A stretch of 64,000 nt of DNA, from assembly GCA_938074205.1 (NCBI GenBank), contig CALJES010000006.1, forward strand, positions 1 through 64,000, in the 5' to 3' direction. The stretch comes from an uncultured bacterium. Its GTDB lineage: Bacteria; Armatimonadota; UBA5829. Below are positions 24,878-33,335 of this stretch, in pieces. Numbering within the stretch: position 1 is the stretch's first letter; every line of letters begins with the position of its first letter. The position numbers and the translations under genes are program-made. Below the pieces are notes generated by a model. It was not told where the DNA came from and made no database searches. It saw only the letters and a list, made by a program, of their open reading frames with translations.

Positions 24878-25952
24878 CAAGCTTCACCCCCAATGGGTAT
24901 GCATAGCCGTATTGAACGACGTGAGGTAGTTGATAGTGAACATTCTTGAGTAAAGTTCCGTGAGGTACACTTGGATCAGCTTTAAACACGGAGCCGGCGC
25001 GGATCATGAGTATGGGCCTTTTCCAGGGGCTGTATTTAAGCACGTACTCCTCACCTAGCTTTCCTCGCTTTACGTGTGTTCGGAAGAAACCCAGCGGCAT
25101 CTTTCCGACAGCAGGCACGTAAGCAGAGGAAAGATTCAAGAAACCATTCGGCGCTTGTACCTCCAGCGGAAACCATTCCTCGAAGTGTATATCTCGGATT
25201 GCGCCGCAGCCACACGATTTGTCACGCCCATAACCCACGGATTCCAAATATCTAAGACAAGCAGATAGCCGCTCTTTTGAAAACACATTCTCGTCTACAG
25301 AGGCCAGGAAATAGAATTCGTGAAACGGAAATGTGTCATCACGAACATATAGGTTGACTGATGCCATGTGAATACGGTCTATAACGTTGTGCATCGTGCG
25401 CATCACAACACTCTCAGGGTAAGAATACGCACAATTGCTAACCTTCGGTGAACCAGTATCGAGAGCTGGACACTCTCGCCAATCCTTACACGCACATTGC
25501 GAAGGAACTCGTTCCGTCATACTTCCCGGGCAAAGTACTAGTCTAAAACAGTCTTCGAGCACGCGCGCCATACTCAGCGGCCAAGCCCTTTGCAAGAGCG
25601 CATCGTATTCGATCCAGGGTTTCTTGTCTACAGCCTTACAGGCGGATGCGAACAAACGTTGTTCAGCGCGATTTTCCGTATCTATTCCAATCCGATTGGA
25701 AAGTTCACGAAGCTCGCTGCTGTAAATTGGGAGCAACGGTCGAGGAAGATAGAAAGAATTGCCGATTACTGGCATGCCATCTGAAACCAGGAGAGGAGTC
25801 TCGCCGTCAGCGTAAGCTTCAAGAAAGCACCTCAGCGAAGCTTCTCCTTCAAGATACCGGATCGCCCAGCATATGTGACCGAACAGCGTATCCGCGTGGA
25901 ATGGTGTGCCAAGCGAAGAAGCCAGGCTAAACCTTATGCGTAGCGCTCGCAT
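24861..25952 (-). CDS. csm4: Type III-A RAMP protein Csm4
   Basis: A 363-residue RAMP protein. It opens MRALRIRFSLASSLGTPFHADTLFGH in two pieces typical of Csm4 (LGTPFHADTLFG being the recognisable part), and a late glycine loop GYGRDKSCGCGAI is present. Csm4 binds the 5' tag of the crRNA and anchors Csm1. I chose the ATG at 25952 because GGAGGT lies 8 bp upstream, overlapping the csm3 stop; an in-frame codon 12 residues earlier lacks this. The run of cysteines around residues 150-170 may bind a metal. Confidence 0.9.
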   Translation of the reverse strand: MRALRIRFSLASSLGTPFHADTLFGHICWAIRYLEGEASLRCFLEAYADGETPLLVSDGMPVIGNSFYLPRPLLPIYSSELRELSNRIGIDTENRAEQRLFASACKAVDKKPWIEYDALLQRAWPLSMARVLEDCFRLVLCPGSMTERVPSQCACKDWRECPALDTGSPKVSNCAYSYPESVVMRTMHNVIDRIHMASVNLYVRDDTFPFHEFYFLASVDENVFSKERLSACLRYLESVGYGRDKSCGCGAIRDIHFEEWFPLEVQAPNGFLNLSSAYVPAVGKMPLGFFRTHVKRGKLGEEYVLKYSPWKRPILMIRAGSVFKADPSVPHGTLLKNVHYQLPHVVQYGYAYPLGVKLDETTL

Positions 25953-25956
25953 CAGC

Positions 25957-26637
25957 TTATACCTCCGGCAGACTCGCCGCCTCGCCATCTACCATCAAAT
26001 CGGTAATGTGAATTTTGCCGTAGCCTCGACTTCCGCTTCCTCCGATGGCGTCCCTTTGCAAAAGTGCCAATCCCTTGAGCAGAGTTTCAAGCAAAGAATC
26101 TGGATCGCCTTCGAATTTACGAAACGACATGTCAAGGTTGAATATCGCGCCTGCAGGCACCCGCTCCGTCTTGCGAAGGCCGGTTTCTACCCTGCTCGTA
26201 ATTCGGTTGATGCTGATTTCTGTCTTTTCCTCAGTGTATGGTAGCCCTACCGATTCCCGCTTTATCCTCTGATTTGACTCCAGAGATTCGTCGATCATGC
26301 AGTCACGGACTATGAGTCGGCCAGGACCGATTGGTGCCTCCGTATTTGCAGCTGCTCCGAATAAGTAACATATGGGGCAGAACTCGTCCTTGCACAAGTC
26401 TCCTTTATATCGATGCAAGTTGCCGTCCTTTTCCAATTTGTCTAAATAAAGCTCCAAAAGAGCCCGCATACGTCCTTTCAGGCTAGAGCCCGGGATGTAA
26501 GGATTACCGTCCTTGGGCAGCCTGACGATGGGATTGTCCACTCCTCCAATTTGAGTAGTTTCAGTACCGGCACCGATGTGCATGCCCGTAAGAAGCTCGA
26601 TTTTGCCGGTGATTCGAAGTATTTTCTCGAGTCTCAT
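25957..26637 (-). CDS. csm3: Type III-A backbone RAMP nuclease Csm3
   Basis: A 226-residue protein, normal for Csm3. GGVDNPIVR contains Asp34, the counterpart of the Asp33 that cuts target RNA every 6 nt in known Csm complexes. PYIPGSSLKGRMRALLE is the RAMP loop, CKDEFCPICYLFG looks like the Csm3 zinc site, and GSGSRGYGK ends the core. Several copies form the helical backbone along the crRNA. Its start overlaps csm2 in an ATGA arrangement. All active residues are present, so target RNA cleavage should be intact. Confidence 0.95.
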   Translation of the reverse strand: MRLEKILRITGKIELLTGMHIGAGTETTQIGGVDNPIVRLPKDGNPYIPGSSLKGRMRALLELYLDKLEKDGNLHRYKGDLCKDEFCPICYLFGAAANTEAPIGPGRLIVRDCMIDESLESNQRIKRESVGLPYTEEKTEISINRITSRVETGLRKTERVPAGAIFNLDMSFRKFEGDPDSLLETLLKGLALLQRDAIGGSGSRGYGKIHITDLMVDGEAASLPEV

Positions 26638-27041
26638 TCTTCCTCACGCCTCCCTTGTGAGCCCTTTGTCTCTTGATAGAAGTAGCCCATAAATGCTTCA
26701 AAGTACTGCCCAAAAGCCTCCACGTCATTCGCATTCTTGATTTCCCGGAGATTATCCTTGAGCCAATCCACGAATAGCTTTGGAAGCTTGACATTTTGCC
26801 TACCGGAAGCATAAGCAGCCTTGGCAATAAGCATCTTCACCGCTGCCTCGTTCTGTTCGTATGTCGCCGGACCGCCGGACTTTATCTTTTGGCGCAGGCT
26901 CAAGTATTCTTGGTAGAACCTACGCATCTGGGACCTAGTGGCTTCTCCAGCGGCTCCTTTTTTAACGACTTCCTTCGCGAGATCCTTTGCGTGAATTTCG
27001 ACGAGCTCAGCCGGCTTGGCTTTGGTAAACACTACTGTCAT
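26634..27041 (-). CDS. csm2: Type III-A small subunit Csm2
   Basis: A 135-residue, mostly helical, basic protein. The N-terminal region (about 20-60) carries TRSQMRRFYQEYLSLRQKI, typical of Csm2, and the C-terminal half is a second helical bundle. Csm2 forms the inner filament against Csm3 and the target RNA. The start has an excellent Shine-Dalgarno (AAGGAGGATTAAT then ATG), 1 bp after the csm1 stop. It overlaps csm3 by 4 bp. Confidence 0.9.
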   Translation of the reverse strand: MTVVFTKAKPAELVEIHAKDLAKEVVKKGAAGEATRSQMRRFYQEYLSLRQKIKSGGPATYEQNEAAVKMLIAKAAYASGRQNVKLPKLFVDWLKDNLREIKNANDVEAFGQYFEAFMGYFYQETKGSQGRREEE

Positions 27042-27042
27042 A

Positions 27043-29481
27043 TTAATCCTCCTTTCTTTCTCTCGTAGCGTAGGAACTCCAAGCTATAGCAGCCTTTAGT
27101 ATTTGCCAGTTTTTTCTTGCGCGCTCGTTTGATTCGAGCAGTGATACCAACTTGCTGTGTAGTTTTTTGTCTACAAGCCTCGAGTTACCGGAGTCATCCG
27201 TATAGTTGCGAGCAATATCATAGGCTAGGTGCGGCCTGAACAACAGAGCGCGTGTATCATGAGTTTCAAAATAGCGCAGTGCCTGTCTTTGGTATCGGTA
27301 TAGTCTGTACAGGAATGCTCTCGAGATGCCTCCTTGTTCAGGACCGAGTTTGAGGCTTCTCGTAAGCATATCTGCCCAGTTTATGAAGAGCTCGAAATCA
27401 GACCAGGGAATAGTAGTGTCAAATACGGTCAATCTGTTCCGCCCAGCCGACTTTGACCGCTCGAGCAGATCACCTGCCTCAACAGAGCTTGTCGCTATAG
27501 GCACTTTTGGTTTGTAAGTTCCAACTGCTGCCGATATCGTAAGGGATTTAGCTGTAAACCTGTCAAACTCGTCAGCGATTCGCTTCGAGAGATTGATAGC
27601 ATCATTCCATGGAGCTATAAGCATCAGATCGTCGCCGCCCGCATAAGCAATATAGGTGTTCTGAAAATCTTGGTTGATGAGCTTCAAAAGCTCAGAATAG
27701 AAGAAAAGGTTGAGCATGCTACTTAGTGTAGCTACACGGCTTAGTGACGCGCGTCCACGCATTCCCAAGCTAAAAACTAAACCCAAGTGATCTACGTCGG
27801 CACGAAGCACGCCAAGTAAATCGTCCCCCGTGGAGGTCCATGCAAGAGCATCAAAGGTTTTAACGTCGCCCTTTTTTGGATGTTCTTCGTCCTGACTTGA
27901 AGTGCGGCTGGTATAAGTTGCGTACCGATGCAATTCCTCTTCGTCAGACCACCGAGGCGCATATCCTGAGCACAACATGAAGCCCGAGGGCATATTGGGC
28001 AATAGAGCAGACCTTTTGAGATTCAAGCAGTACACCGGGTTGAGTTTACTCAATTGATCGTTGAAATCTACCACGTAAGCGTACCAAGTGGGATCCTCAA
28101 GGAAAGCAACGCTCTCAAGATGTTGGGCTTGATTCTCTGAGATTACTAGCCACTCACAGTCTATGAGTCTGCGTCCCAAGGCGGCATCCAGTTCGCAATC
28201 TTTGCAAGGCTCAGGCTCATCCTGCCCACCAGCGGGCAGTCGATCGCATACCGGACAGGCAGGACGACCCTGGAAAGAAATATCTAGTAAGGCTGCGTCT
28301 TCTGACAACAAGTTCCGCATTTTTTGTAACTTGGCAGACGCTAGCCTATCGTGGAGTGAATCTAGAATGTGATCGAAATTACCCTGTCTCAGCTCATCTG
28401 GATTGATGTCGGCCACAGCAAATGCAACGGTAACCTCACCTTGATATGATCTCAGCAGCCAATTCTCTATCCTTTCTTTAAACGAATCCAGAACGGTCAT
28501 TGTCCGTTGAATATTTGGAACTAGGATGTAGAATTGACCTCCTGCAGCAATTATTTTGCACGCCATAGGCAGCTGCAGTTCGTAAATTAACCTGGTTGCA
28601 ATAAGCTCCGTTAGCAAACTGACACGAAAAGATCTCCCTCTCAATCTTTTAGCTACCCCGCCGTGACCTACAGACGCAGTACCGTAAATATAGTCCTGGA
28701 TTCCGGACAAATCGCCCGCGACAATTAGCGCTTTGACTGCCTTGCTGTCGCGAACTCTTTCTTCGTCCCACCCAGTTTCCTCGTGAAACCTGTAAAAGCA
28801 AGCCGCAAGGGCACAAGTAGTCTTTGCGTGGTCCGCTAGACTTATATCCGAATATTCAAGTGTCGTATCGCTTGGCACACACCAGAGGTATTTTTGTAGC
28901 AATGATAAAAGAGTGTCACCCATACGTGCATATGGTTTAGGAAATAGGCCTCGGAAATCGGAAAGGAAATCGTCAACGTAGGCTTCATATTGAGATCTCG
29001 AATGGTTATAATCTTGTGGCATTGGCATGGGGTAAGCCGACGTGTCAGGAATCTTGCCGAGTTTATAACACAAAGCCTCTGCTCTTTGCTTATCCGACGC
29101 AGGAGATCCAATGTCAATTTGCGAGAAGACAGTTCGCAGAGGTGCGCCGGGCCTGAAGCCCATCGCACTCCCGAGCTCTGATCTCTCACTTGACGACAAG
29201 CTGTCTGCTTGGCTTATCAAATATGCAAGCATTCGTGGTTTTTGATCCTTTATGGATTCAGGACGGTCGGAAAAGTCTGTGTAAACGGGAGATTCGTGGT
29301 GATGTGCTACCAGGAGCTTGGTTAGGTCAGGGTTGTAGAAACTGTTTGAAAAAGCCTCGACGAAAGCTGCCGACAGATCCCAATGTCGAGCTTTCAGCGT
29401 AGACGCCCGTTGATAGAACTTTCCTATATCATGCAGCAAAGAAGCACAGACAAAAGAATCAAATTCTTCCAGTCCAAACAC
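27043..29481 (-). CDS. csm1: Type III-A large subunit Csm1/Cas10 (HD + cyclase)
   Basis: An 812-residue Cas10. The N-terminal HD nuclease domain has LLHDIGKF (His17, Asp18). A zinc finger lies in the middle (CPVCDRLPAG...CKDCEL). The second palm domain has AGGDDLMLI, with the catalytic G615-G616-D617-D618 that makes cyclic oligoadenylate from ATP when target RNA is bound. Both catalytic centres look intact, so this complex should cut ssDNA and signal. The start is a GTG right after a GGGGG run; a promoter with TATAAT lies only 24 bp upstream. It is the first gene of the csm-cas operon and is divergent from the CARF-HEPN effector that would sense its product. Confidence 0.95.
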   Translation of the reverse strand: MFGLEEFDSFVCASLLHDIGKFYQRASTLKARHWDLSAAFVEAFSNSFYNPDLTKLLVAHHHESPVYTDFSDRPESIKDQKPRMLAYLISQADSLSSSERSELGSAMGFRPGAPLRTVFSQIDIGSPASDKQRAEALCYKLGKIPDTSAYPMPMPQDYNHSRSQYEAYVDDFLSDFRGLFPKPYARMGDTLLSLLQKYLWCVPSDTTLEYSDISLADHAKTTCALAACFYRFHEETGWDEERVRDSKAVKALIVAGDLSGIQDYIYGTASVGHGGVAKRLRGRSFRVSLLTELIATRLIYELQLPMACKIIAAGGQFYILVPNIQRTMTVLDSFKERIENWLLRSYQGEVTVAFAVADINPDELRQGNFDHILDSLHDRLASAKLQKMRNLLSEDAALLDISFQGRPACPVCDRLPAGGQDEPEPCKDCELDAALGRRLIDCEWLVISENQAQHLESVAFLEDPTWYAYVVDFNDQLSKLNPVYCLNLKRSALLPNMPSGFMLCSGYAPRWSDEEELHRYATYTSRTSSQDEEHPKKGDVKTFDALAWTSTGDDLLGVLRADVDHLGLVFSLGMRGRASLSRVATLSSMLNLFFYSELLKLINQDFQNTYIAYAGGDDLMLIAPWNDAINLSKRIADEFDRFTAKSLTISAAVGTYKPKVPIATSSVEAGDLLERSKSAGRNRLTVFDTTIPWSDFELFINWADMLTRSLKLGPEQGGISRAFLYRLYRYQRQALRYFETHDTRALLFRPHLAYDIARNYTDDSGNSRLVDKKLHSKLVSLLESNERARKNWQILKAAIAWSSYATRERKED

Positions 29482-29504
29482 CCCCAGACATCTAAGTGGC
29501 TGTG

Positions 29505-29533
29505 ATTATAACACAAATGCCATTGGGACGCAA
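29505..29533 (-). promoter_or_regulatory. Promoter of the csm-cas operon
   Basis: Leftward TTGCGT (29533..29528), a 17-bp spacer, and a perfect TATAAT (29510..29505) preceded by TGT, an extended -10. It implies a leader of under 25 nt before csm1. Confidence 0.65.
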
Positions 29534-29660
29534 TCTAGTTTTGTTGCGCTAGCACTTTTTTGACATTGGCGCTACACACAATGCATCCTGACATATAGTT
29601 GCTGCTTATTATGAAACTAAAAAAGCAAACAACAAAATTTGCTAATAATATGTAGTTGGC

Positions 29661-29689
29661 TTGACACAAAATCAGGGTATCTCTACACT
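29661..29689 (+). promoter_or_regulatory. Promoter of the CARF-HEPN gene
   Basis: Perfect TTGACA (29661-29666), a 17-bp spacer, TACACT (29684-29689). Start predicted near 29696, 32 nt before the ATG. An AT-rich stretch with a short inverted repeat (AGCAAA/TTTGCT, 29624-29643) lies just upstream. Confidence 0.65.
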
Positions 29690-29727
29690 TTAATTCGGCA
29701 GTAAATCTCTGACTCAGGTGTATTGTA

Positions 29728-31026
29728 ATGAGAGGAATGGTCATAACCGTTGGAGTCGGTGAAAACGTTCATCACGCGATTGTACAGTCAATCGAAACAC
29801 ATAACCCGGTCGAAGTCGTTTTCATTGTCAGTAGCGGTAGCCGGGATACGCTAGGCAAGGTTGCACATGAACTCGAGAATGCGGGCTATAAACACCTGGC
29901 AGAGCTGTGCACTAAAGAAGATGCACTCGTAGAAGTGGAAGACTTTGAGAACGTTGATTCTTGTTACGAAGCCAGTGTAGCTGCTTTTAGAAAATTGTTC
30001 AATGCTGGGGTCGAACCGAGACGCACTATTGCTGACTTTACCAGTGGCACTAAGGCCATGTCTGCCGGATTGGTTATGGCAGCATCGTTTTTCGGTTGCG
30101 AAACCCTAAGCTATGTTGGAGGCATTAAGCGAAATGGCGCCGGTAGAGTAATTACCGGCGCCGGACAGGTCCATTCTGGTAGACCGTCAATAATACTTCG
30201 AGACCTAACGTTGATGAATGCAGTGGAGGCATTCAACCACTGCCAATTCCAAGCGTGCAGAACTTTGATTATGGGTCTGGATCAGCGCGTTTCTAATCAG
30301 TTGTTACAAACGGCAAAAACTCTCTCCACAGCTGCAGAGTTCTATGATGCTTGGGATCGGTTTGATCACAATACTGCAGCAAGTCTTTGTTCTGACCTCA
30401 AGGAGTTCGATAAGGTTTGGTCCTTGGATACCAAAGCCAACCGATGCTTTGTTGCTCGTGTCGCTAAAAGTAGTGAAGGAGCTGGCCAGAATAGTGGTGG
30501 AGACAACAGTGTGTTTTTTGTAGAGCTTGCTAAATCAGCAGGCGAATTATTGTTAGCCGACTTACTTGCCAACGCACGGCGCCGCGGCGATGAATGCCGG
30601 TACGATGACGCCGTTGCGAGGTTATATCGAGCGATAGAATTAGCTGCGCAGATCGTATTCGCTCGCGATTATGGTCACCACACAGGACGGATACCTGAGG
30701 ACTTTCTCATTGAAAGGGGTTTGGAATCAAAATACCGCTCTAGACTCGCTGAGGGATATGCAAGGCTCGGTTTGAGAGACGCATATGAATTGCTTTCGGA
30801 TCTCGACCACGAATTGGGAAAGAGGCTTGTAAGCAGCAACAAAATTCTCAATTATCTCAATTCGAGGAACGAGTCTATATTGGCGCATGGTCTGAGTTCA
30901 GTGGGATATGAAGCATACCAGAGTTTGTGGAATATTGCCGAACAACTATGCGCGCAAGCTGTGGGTGCTAAATCACTCGATCGCGAACTGGAAAACTGCA
31001 GGTTTCCTAAGGTCCGCTGGACATGA
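29728..31026 (+). CDS. CARF-HEPN ribonuclease, TIGR02710/Csm6-like
   Basis: A 432-residue protein. The N-terminal CARF domain (about 1-150) opens with ITVGVGENVHHAIVQSI and carries DFTSGTKAMSAGL (D103-L115), the ligand-pocket motif of the TIGR02710 CRISPR-associated family. The C-terminal domain ends with the HEPN RNase motif Arg380-Asn-x5-His387 (RNESILAHG). From family knowledge, cyclic oligoadenylate made by Cas10 binds the CARF dimer and switches on non-specific RNA cleavage. It stands where csm6 often lies but is divergent from csm1, with its own strong promoter. Start: ATG after CAGGTG at about 7 bp. All motifs are intact. Confidence 0.9.
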   Translation: MRGMVITVGVGENVHHAIVQSIETHNPVEVVFIVSSGSRDTLGKVAHELENAGYKHLAELCTKEDALVEVEDFENVDSCYEASVAAFRKLFNAGVEPRRTIADFTSGTKAMSAGLVMAASFFGCETLSYVGGIKRNGAGRVITGAGQVHSGRPSIILRDLTLMNAVEAFNHCQFQACRTLIMGLDQRVSNQLLQTAKTLSTAAEFYDAWDRFDHNTAASLCSDLKEFDKVWSLDTKANRCFVARVAKSSEGAGQNSGGDNSVFFVELAKSAGELLLADLLANARRRGDECRYDDAVARLYRAIELAAQIVFARDYGHHTGRIPEDFLIERGLESKYRSRLAEGYARLGLRDAYELLSDLDHELGKRLVSSNKILNYLNSRNESILAHGLSSVGYEAYQSLWNIAEQLCAQAVGAKSLDRELENCRFPKVRWT

Positions 31027-31138
31027 ACTAAGCTATATGCGGAGTTAAGTACAAGCAGGAACAGCGCTTTCCGTTGGGATCGATCTGATTTCACAAATAC
31101 ACATTGCTCGTTAGATTGAACGAAGGATGTGACGTGGA

Positions 31139-32089
31139 GTGGAAAAGGTTCAATTTGCCGAGTTCGAGCTTTCAAAGTTGATGCTGGGCACTGCACAGCT
31201 TGGACTTCAATACGGAATAGCAAACAAGATAGGGCAACCAAACTACGAAGAAGCAAAAGCAATTATTGCAGCTGCCTTTGAGAGCGGAGTCAATTGTTTC
31301 GATACTGCAGCGAACTACGGGGAAAGCGAAGAAGTCATCGGTCGAGCTCTTGGCGAGCTGGGCATCAGCGATAAGGTTATTGTCGTCAGCAAGATTTTGC
31401 CGATGGCTGACGGCTTGACCGCATCTGAAGCCGATCGGATTGTCGAAGAGTCTGTCACGCAATCCTTGAAAAAGCTTCGCTTGCATGTCCTACCAATTTG
31501 CTTGTTCCATGCGGACAACAACTTCATCGAATATGCTGAGTCACTTCTCAAACTGAAGGAAAAGGAACTGGTCCAATACATCGGAGTGTCCGTCAACTTC
31601 CCGGAAATGGCGCTCAAAGCAATTCAGACTGGAAACGCGGAAGCAATGCAGTTGCCGACAAGTGTTCTAGATCAACGGTTCGTTCGCCTTGGCGTTTTCG
31701 ATAAGGGCGCGAAGCTAGGCATAGGTCTCTTTGTCCGAAGTGTTTACCTGCAAGGACTACTCTTTCTTTCTGAAGAAGAAGTGCTGCCGGAACTTGTGGA
31801 TGTCATACCGGTACGAAGGAAAATCCAGCAGCTTGCATACCAAGCAGGAATGAGCCTGTCTGAGCTAGCAATACGGTTTTTGCTCAGTGTTGAAGGGATC
31901 ACTTGCTTGGTAGTGGGAGCCGAGTCGGTTGAGCAAGTTATCGACAACGCTCGACTCGTATCTCTAGCTCCTTTGAGTCCAGATTTGGTTACCGCAGTTT
32001 CAAATGCTGTTCCCGACCTACCTGAGAGAATCCTGTTTCCGAGACGGTGGTCGAAGAGGATCCCAGACGCTAAGCTTGTAGGTAGGTAA
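31139..32089 (+). CDS. Aldo/keto reductase
   Basis: A 316-residue (beta/alpha)8 NADPH-dependent oxidoreductase. The catalytic set is visible: Asp and Tyr in CFDTAANYGESE, Lys in VVSKI and His in LFHADNN. The phosphate-binding end (CLVVGAESVEQV) is near the C-terminus. Substrates are probably sugars or polyols, judging from the following genes (NagA-like deacetylase, aminotransferase, dehydrogenase). The start is a GTG with weak Shine-Dalgarno (AAGGATGTGA). It is probably the first gene of a five-gene right-running unit. Confidence 0.9.
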   Translation: MEKVQFAEFELSKLMLGTAQLGLQYGIANKIGQPNYEEAKAIIAAAFESGVNCFDTAANYGESEEVIGRALGELGISDKVIVVSKILPMADGLTASEADRIVEESVTQSLKKLRLHVLPICLFHADNNFIEYAESLLKLKEKELVQYIGVSVNFPEMALKAIQTGNAEAMQLPTSVLDQRFVRLGVFDKGAKLGIGLFVRSVYLQGLLFLSEEEVLPELVDVIPVRRKIQQLAYQAGMSLSELAIRFLLSVEGITCLVVGAESVEQVIDNARLVSLAPLSPDLVTAVSNAVPDLPERILFPRRWSKRIPDAKLVGR

Positions 32090-32174
32090 ACGCTCGCCCG
32101 GTCCGGCACCTCGTATAGGATCTACGAAGGAGACCCCTATATTTGCAGCCAACAGTAATATGTAGGATTGTAGG

Positions 32175-33335
32175 ATGACCAGTATTTCGGTAAGAAACGG
32201 ATTAGTTCTCCTGGCCGACGGCCGCATTGACCAGTGTGACGTCCTGATTGAATCCGGAGTCATATCTGAAATTGGTGCCGGCCTGATGGCCGACCGCGAG
32301 ATTGATGCAACGAACTGCTATGTGCTGCCAGGTCTTATTGATCTGCATGTTCATGGGATAGGCACAGCGAGTGCAAGTATAAGCAGTTTGGCTGAGATTG
32401 CCAAACTAGAGGCCTCATACGGTGCAACTACGTTCTACCCTACCCTTTTCGCTCCGCCGGAAGAAATAGTAAGCCAGCTCCGACGGCACATAGATGAAAC
32501 AGACGAATTGCGAAGCACGCCGCAGGTTGCCGGCTTCCGATTAGAATCGCCCTACATAGCAAACGCAGGCGGCGGGTTACCCAGATACTGTGCACCGATC
32601 AGTGAAAAAGCCACCAGAACACTCTTGGATGCCGGCAGCGGTCACATTAGGATATGGGATATTTCGCCGGAACTACCAGGAGCACTTCCTGAAACGGCAA
32701 GACTTACCGAGCTAGGAATAGTTGTCAGCATAGCGCACACGTCGGCGAGCATCGAGCAGGCAAATGCGGCGGTGGAATGCGGCGCTCGACTAGTCACCCA
32801 CCTCTTCGATACATTCCATCAGCCACAGCAAACAGAACCCGGCGCGTATCCGGCAGGACTGGTAGACTATTTATTGGTCGAAGACAGAGTGGTCTGTGAA
32901 ATAATAGGCGACGGCACCCACGTGCATCCGCTGCTGGTTGAAAAAGCTTTCAGGTGCAAGACGGCTGACAAGCTGGCATTTGTAACTGACAGCAATGTGG
33001 GAGCGGGTTTGCCTTCTGGACGCTACGAGTTACCTTTGGGATGGGGAACAGCCGAGGTCAAGGGACCTAACAACGGCGTGAGACTTGTCGATCGAGGAAT
33101 GGAACTTTGCGGCAGTGCCTTGACTCCTATTGATGAATTTCGGAACCTGATCAGCATGTTTGGGAAAGATATAGCAACTGCGAGTACAGTGTGTTCCAAG
33201 ACCCCTGCTAGACTTATGGGATTGAACAAAGGCGAGCTTGCATCAGGTAGAGATGGAGACGTCATAGTATTAGATATGAATATCAATCTCGTCTGCACAA
33301 TCGCAGCTGGAGAGGTCATCTGGCAAGCATGGTAG
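32175..33335 (+). CDS. NagA-like amidohydrolase (N-acetylglucosamine-6-P deacetylase family)
   Basis: A 386-residue amidohydrolase of NagA length and layout. Metal-site residues are kept: LHVHG near residue 56, Glu124 (RLESPY), His188 (SIAHTS), His209 (THLFD) and catalytic Asp272 (VTDSN). Around them the sequence differs from typical NagA: HLEGPF is RLESPY, and THLFNAM is THLFDTF. Deacetylation of an acetamido sugar is likely, but the substrate may not be GlcNAc-6-P. There is no nagB (deaminase) beside it; instead an aminotransferase and two dehydrogenases follow. The 3' end overlaps the next gene by 7 bp. Confidence 0.85.
   Translation: MTSISVRNGLVLLADGRIDQCDVLIESGVISEIGAGLMADREIDATNCYVLPGLIDLHVHGIGTASASISSLAEIAKLEASYGATTFYPTLFAPPEEIVSQLRRHIDETDELRSTPQVAGFRLESPYIANAGGGLPRYCAPISEKATRTLLDAGSGHIRIWDISPELPGALPETARLTELGIVVSIAHTSASIEQANAAVECGARLVTHLFDTFHQPQQTEPGAYPAGLVDYLLVEDRVVCEIIGDGTHVHPLLVEKAFRCKTADKLAFVTDSNVGAGLPSGRYELPLGWGTAEVKGPNNGVRLVDRGMELCGSALTPIDEFRNLISMFGKDIATASTVCSKTPARLMGLNKGELASGRDGDVIVLDMNINLVCTIAAGEVIWQAW

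Noticed and set aside
21372-31138. CRISPR array near the csm-cas genes
   Set aside because: I scanned the gaps (21372-21653, 29482-29727, 31027-31138) for 25-40 bp direct repeats at regular spacing and saw none.
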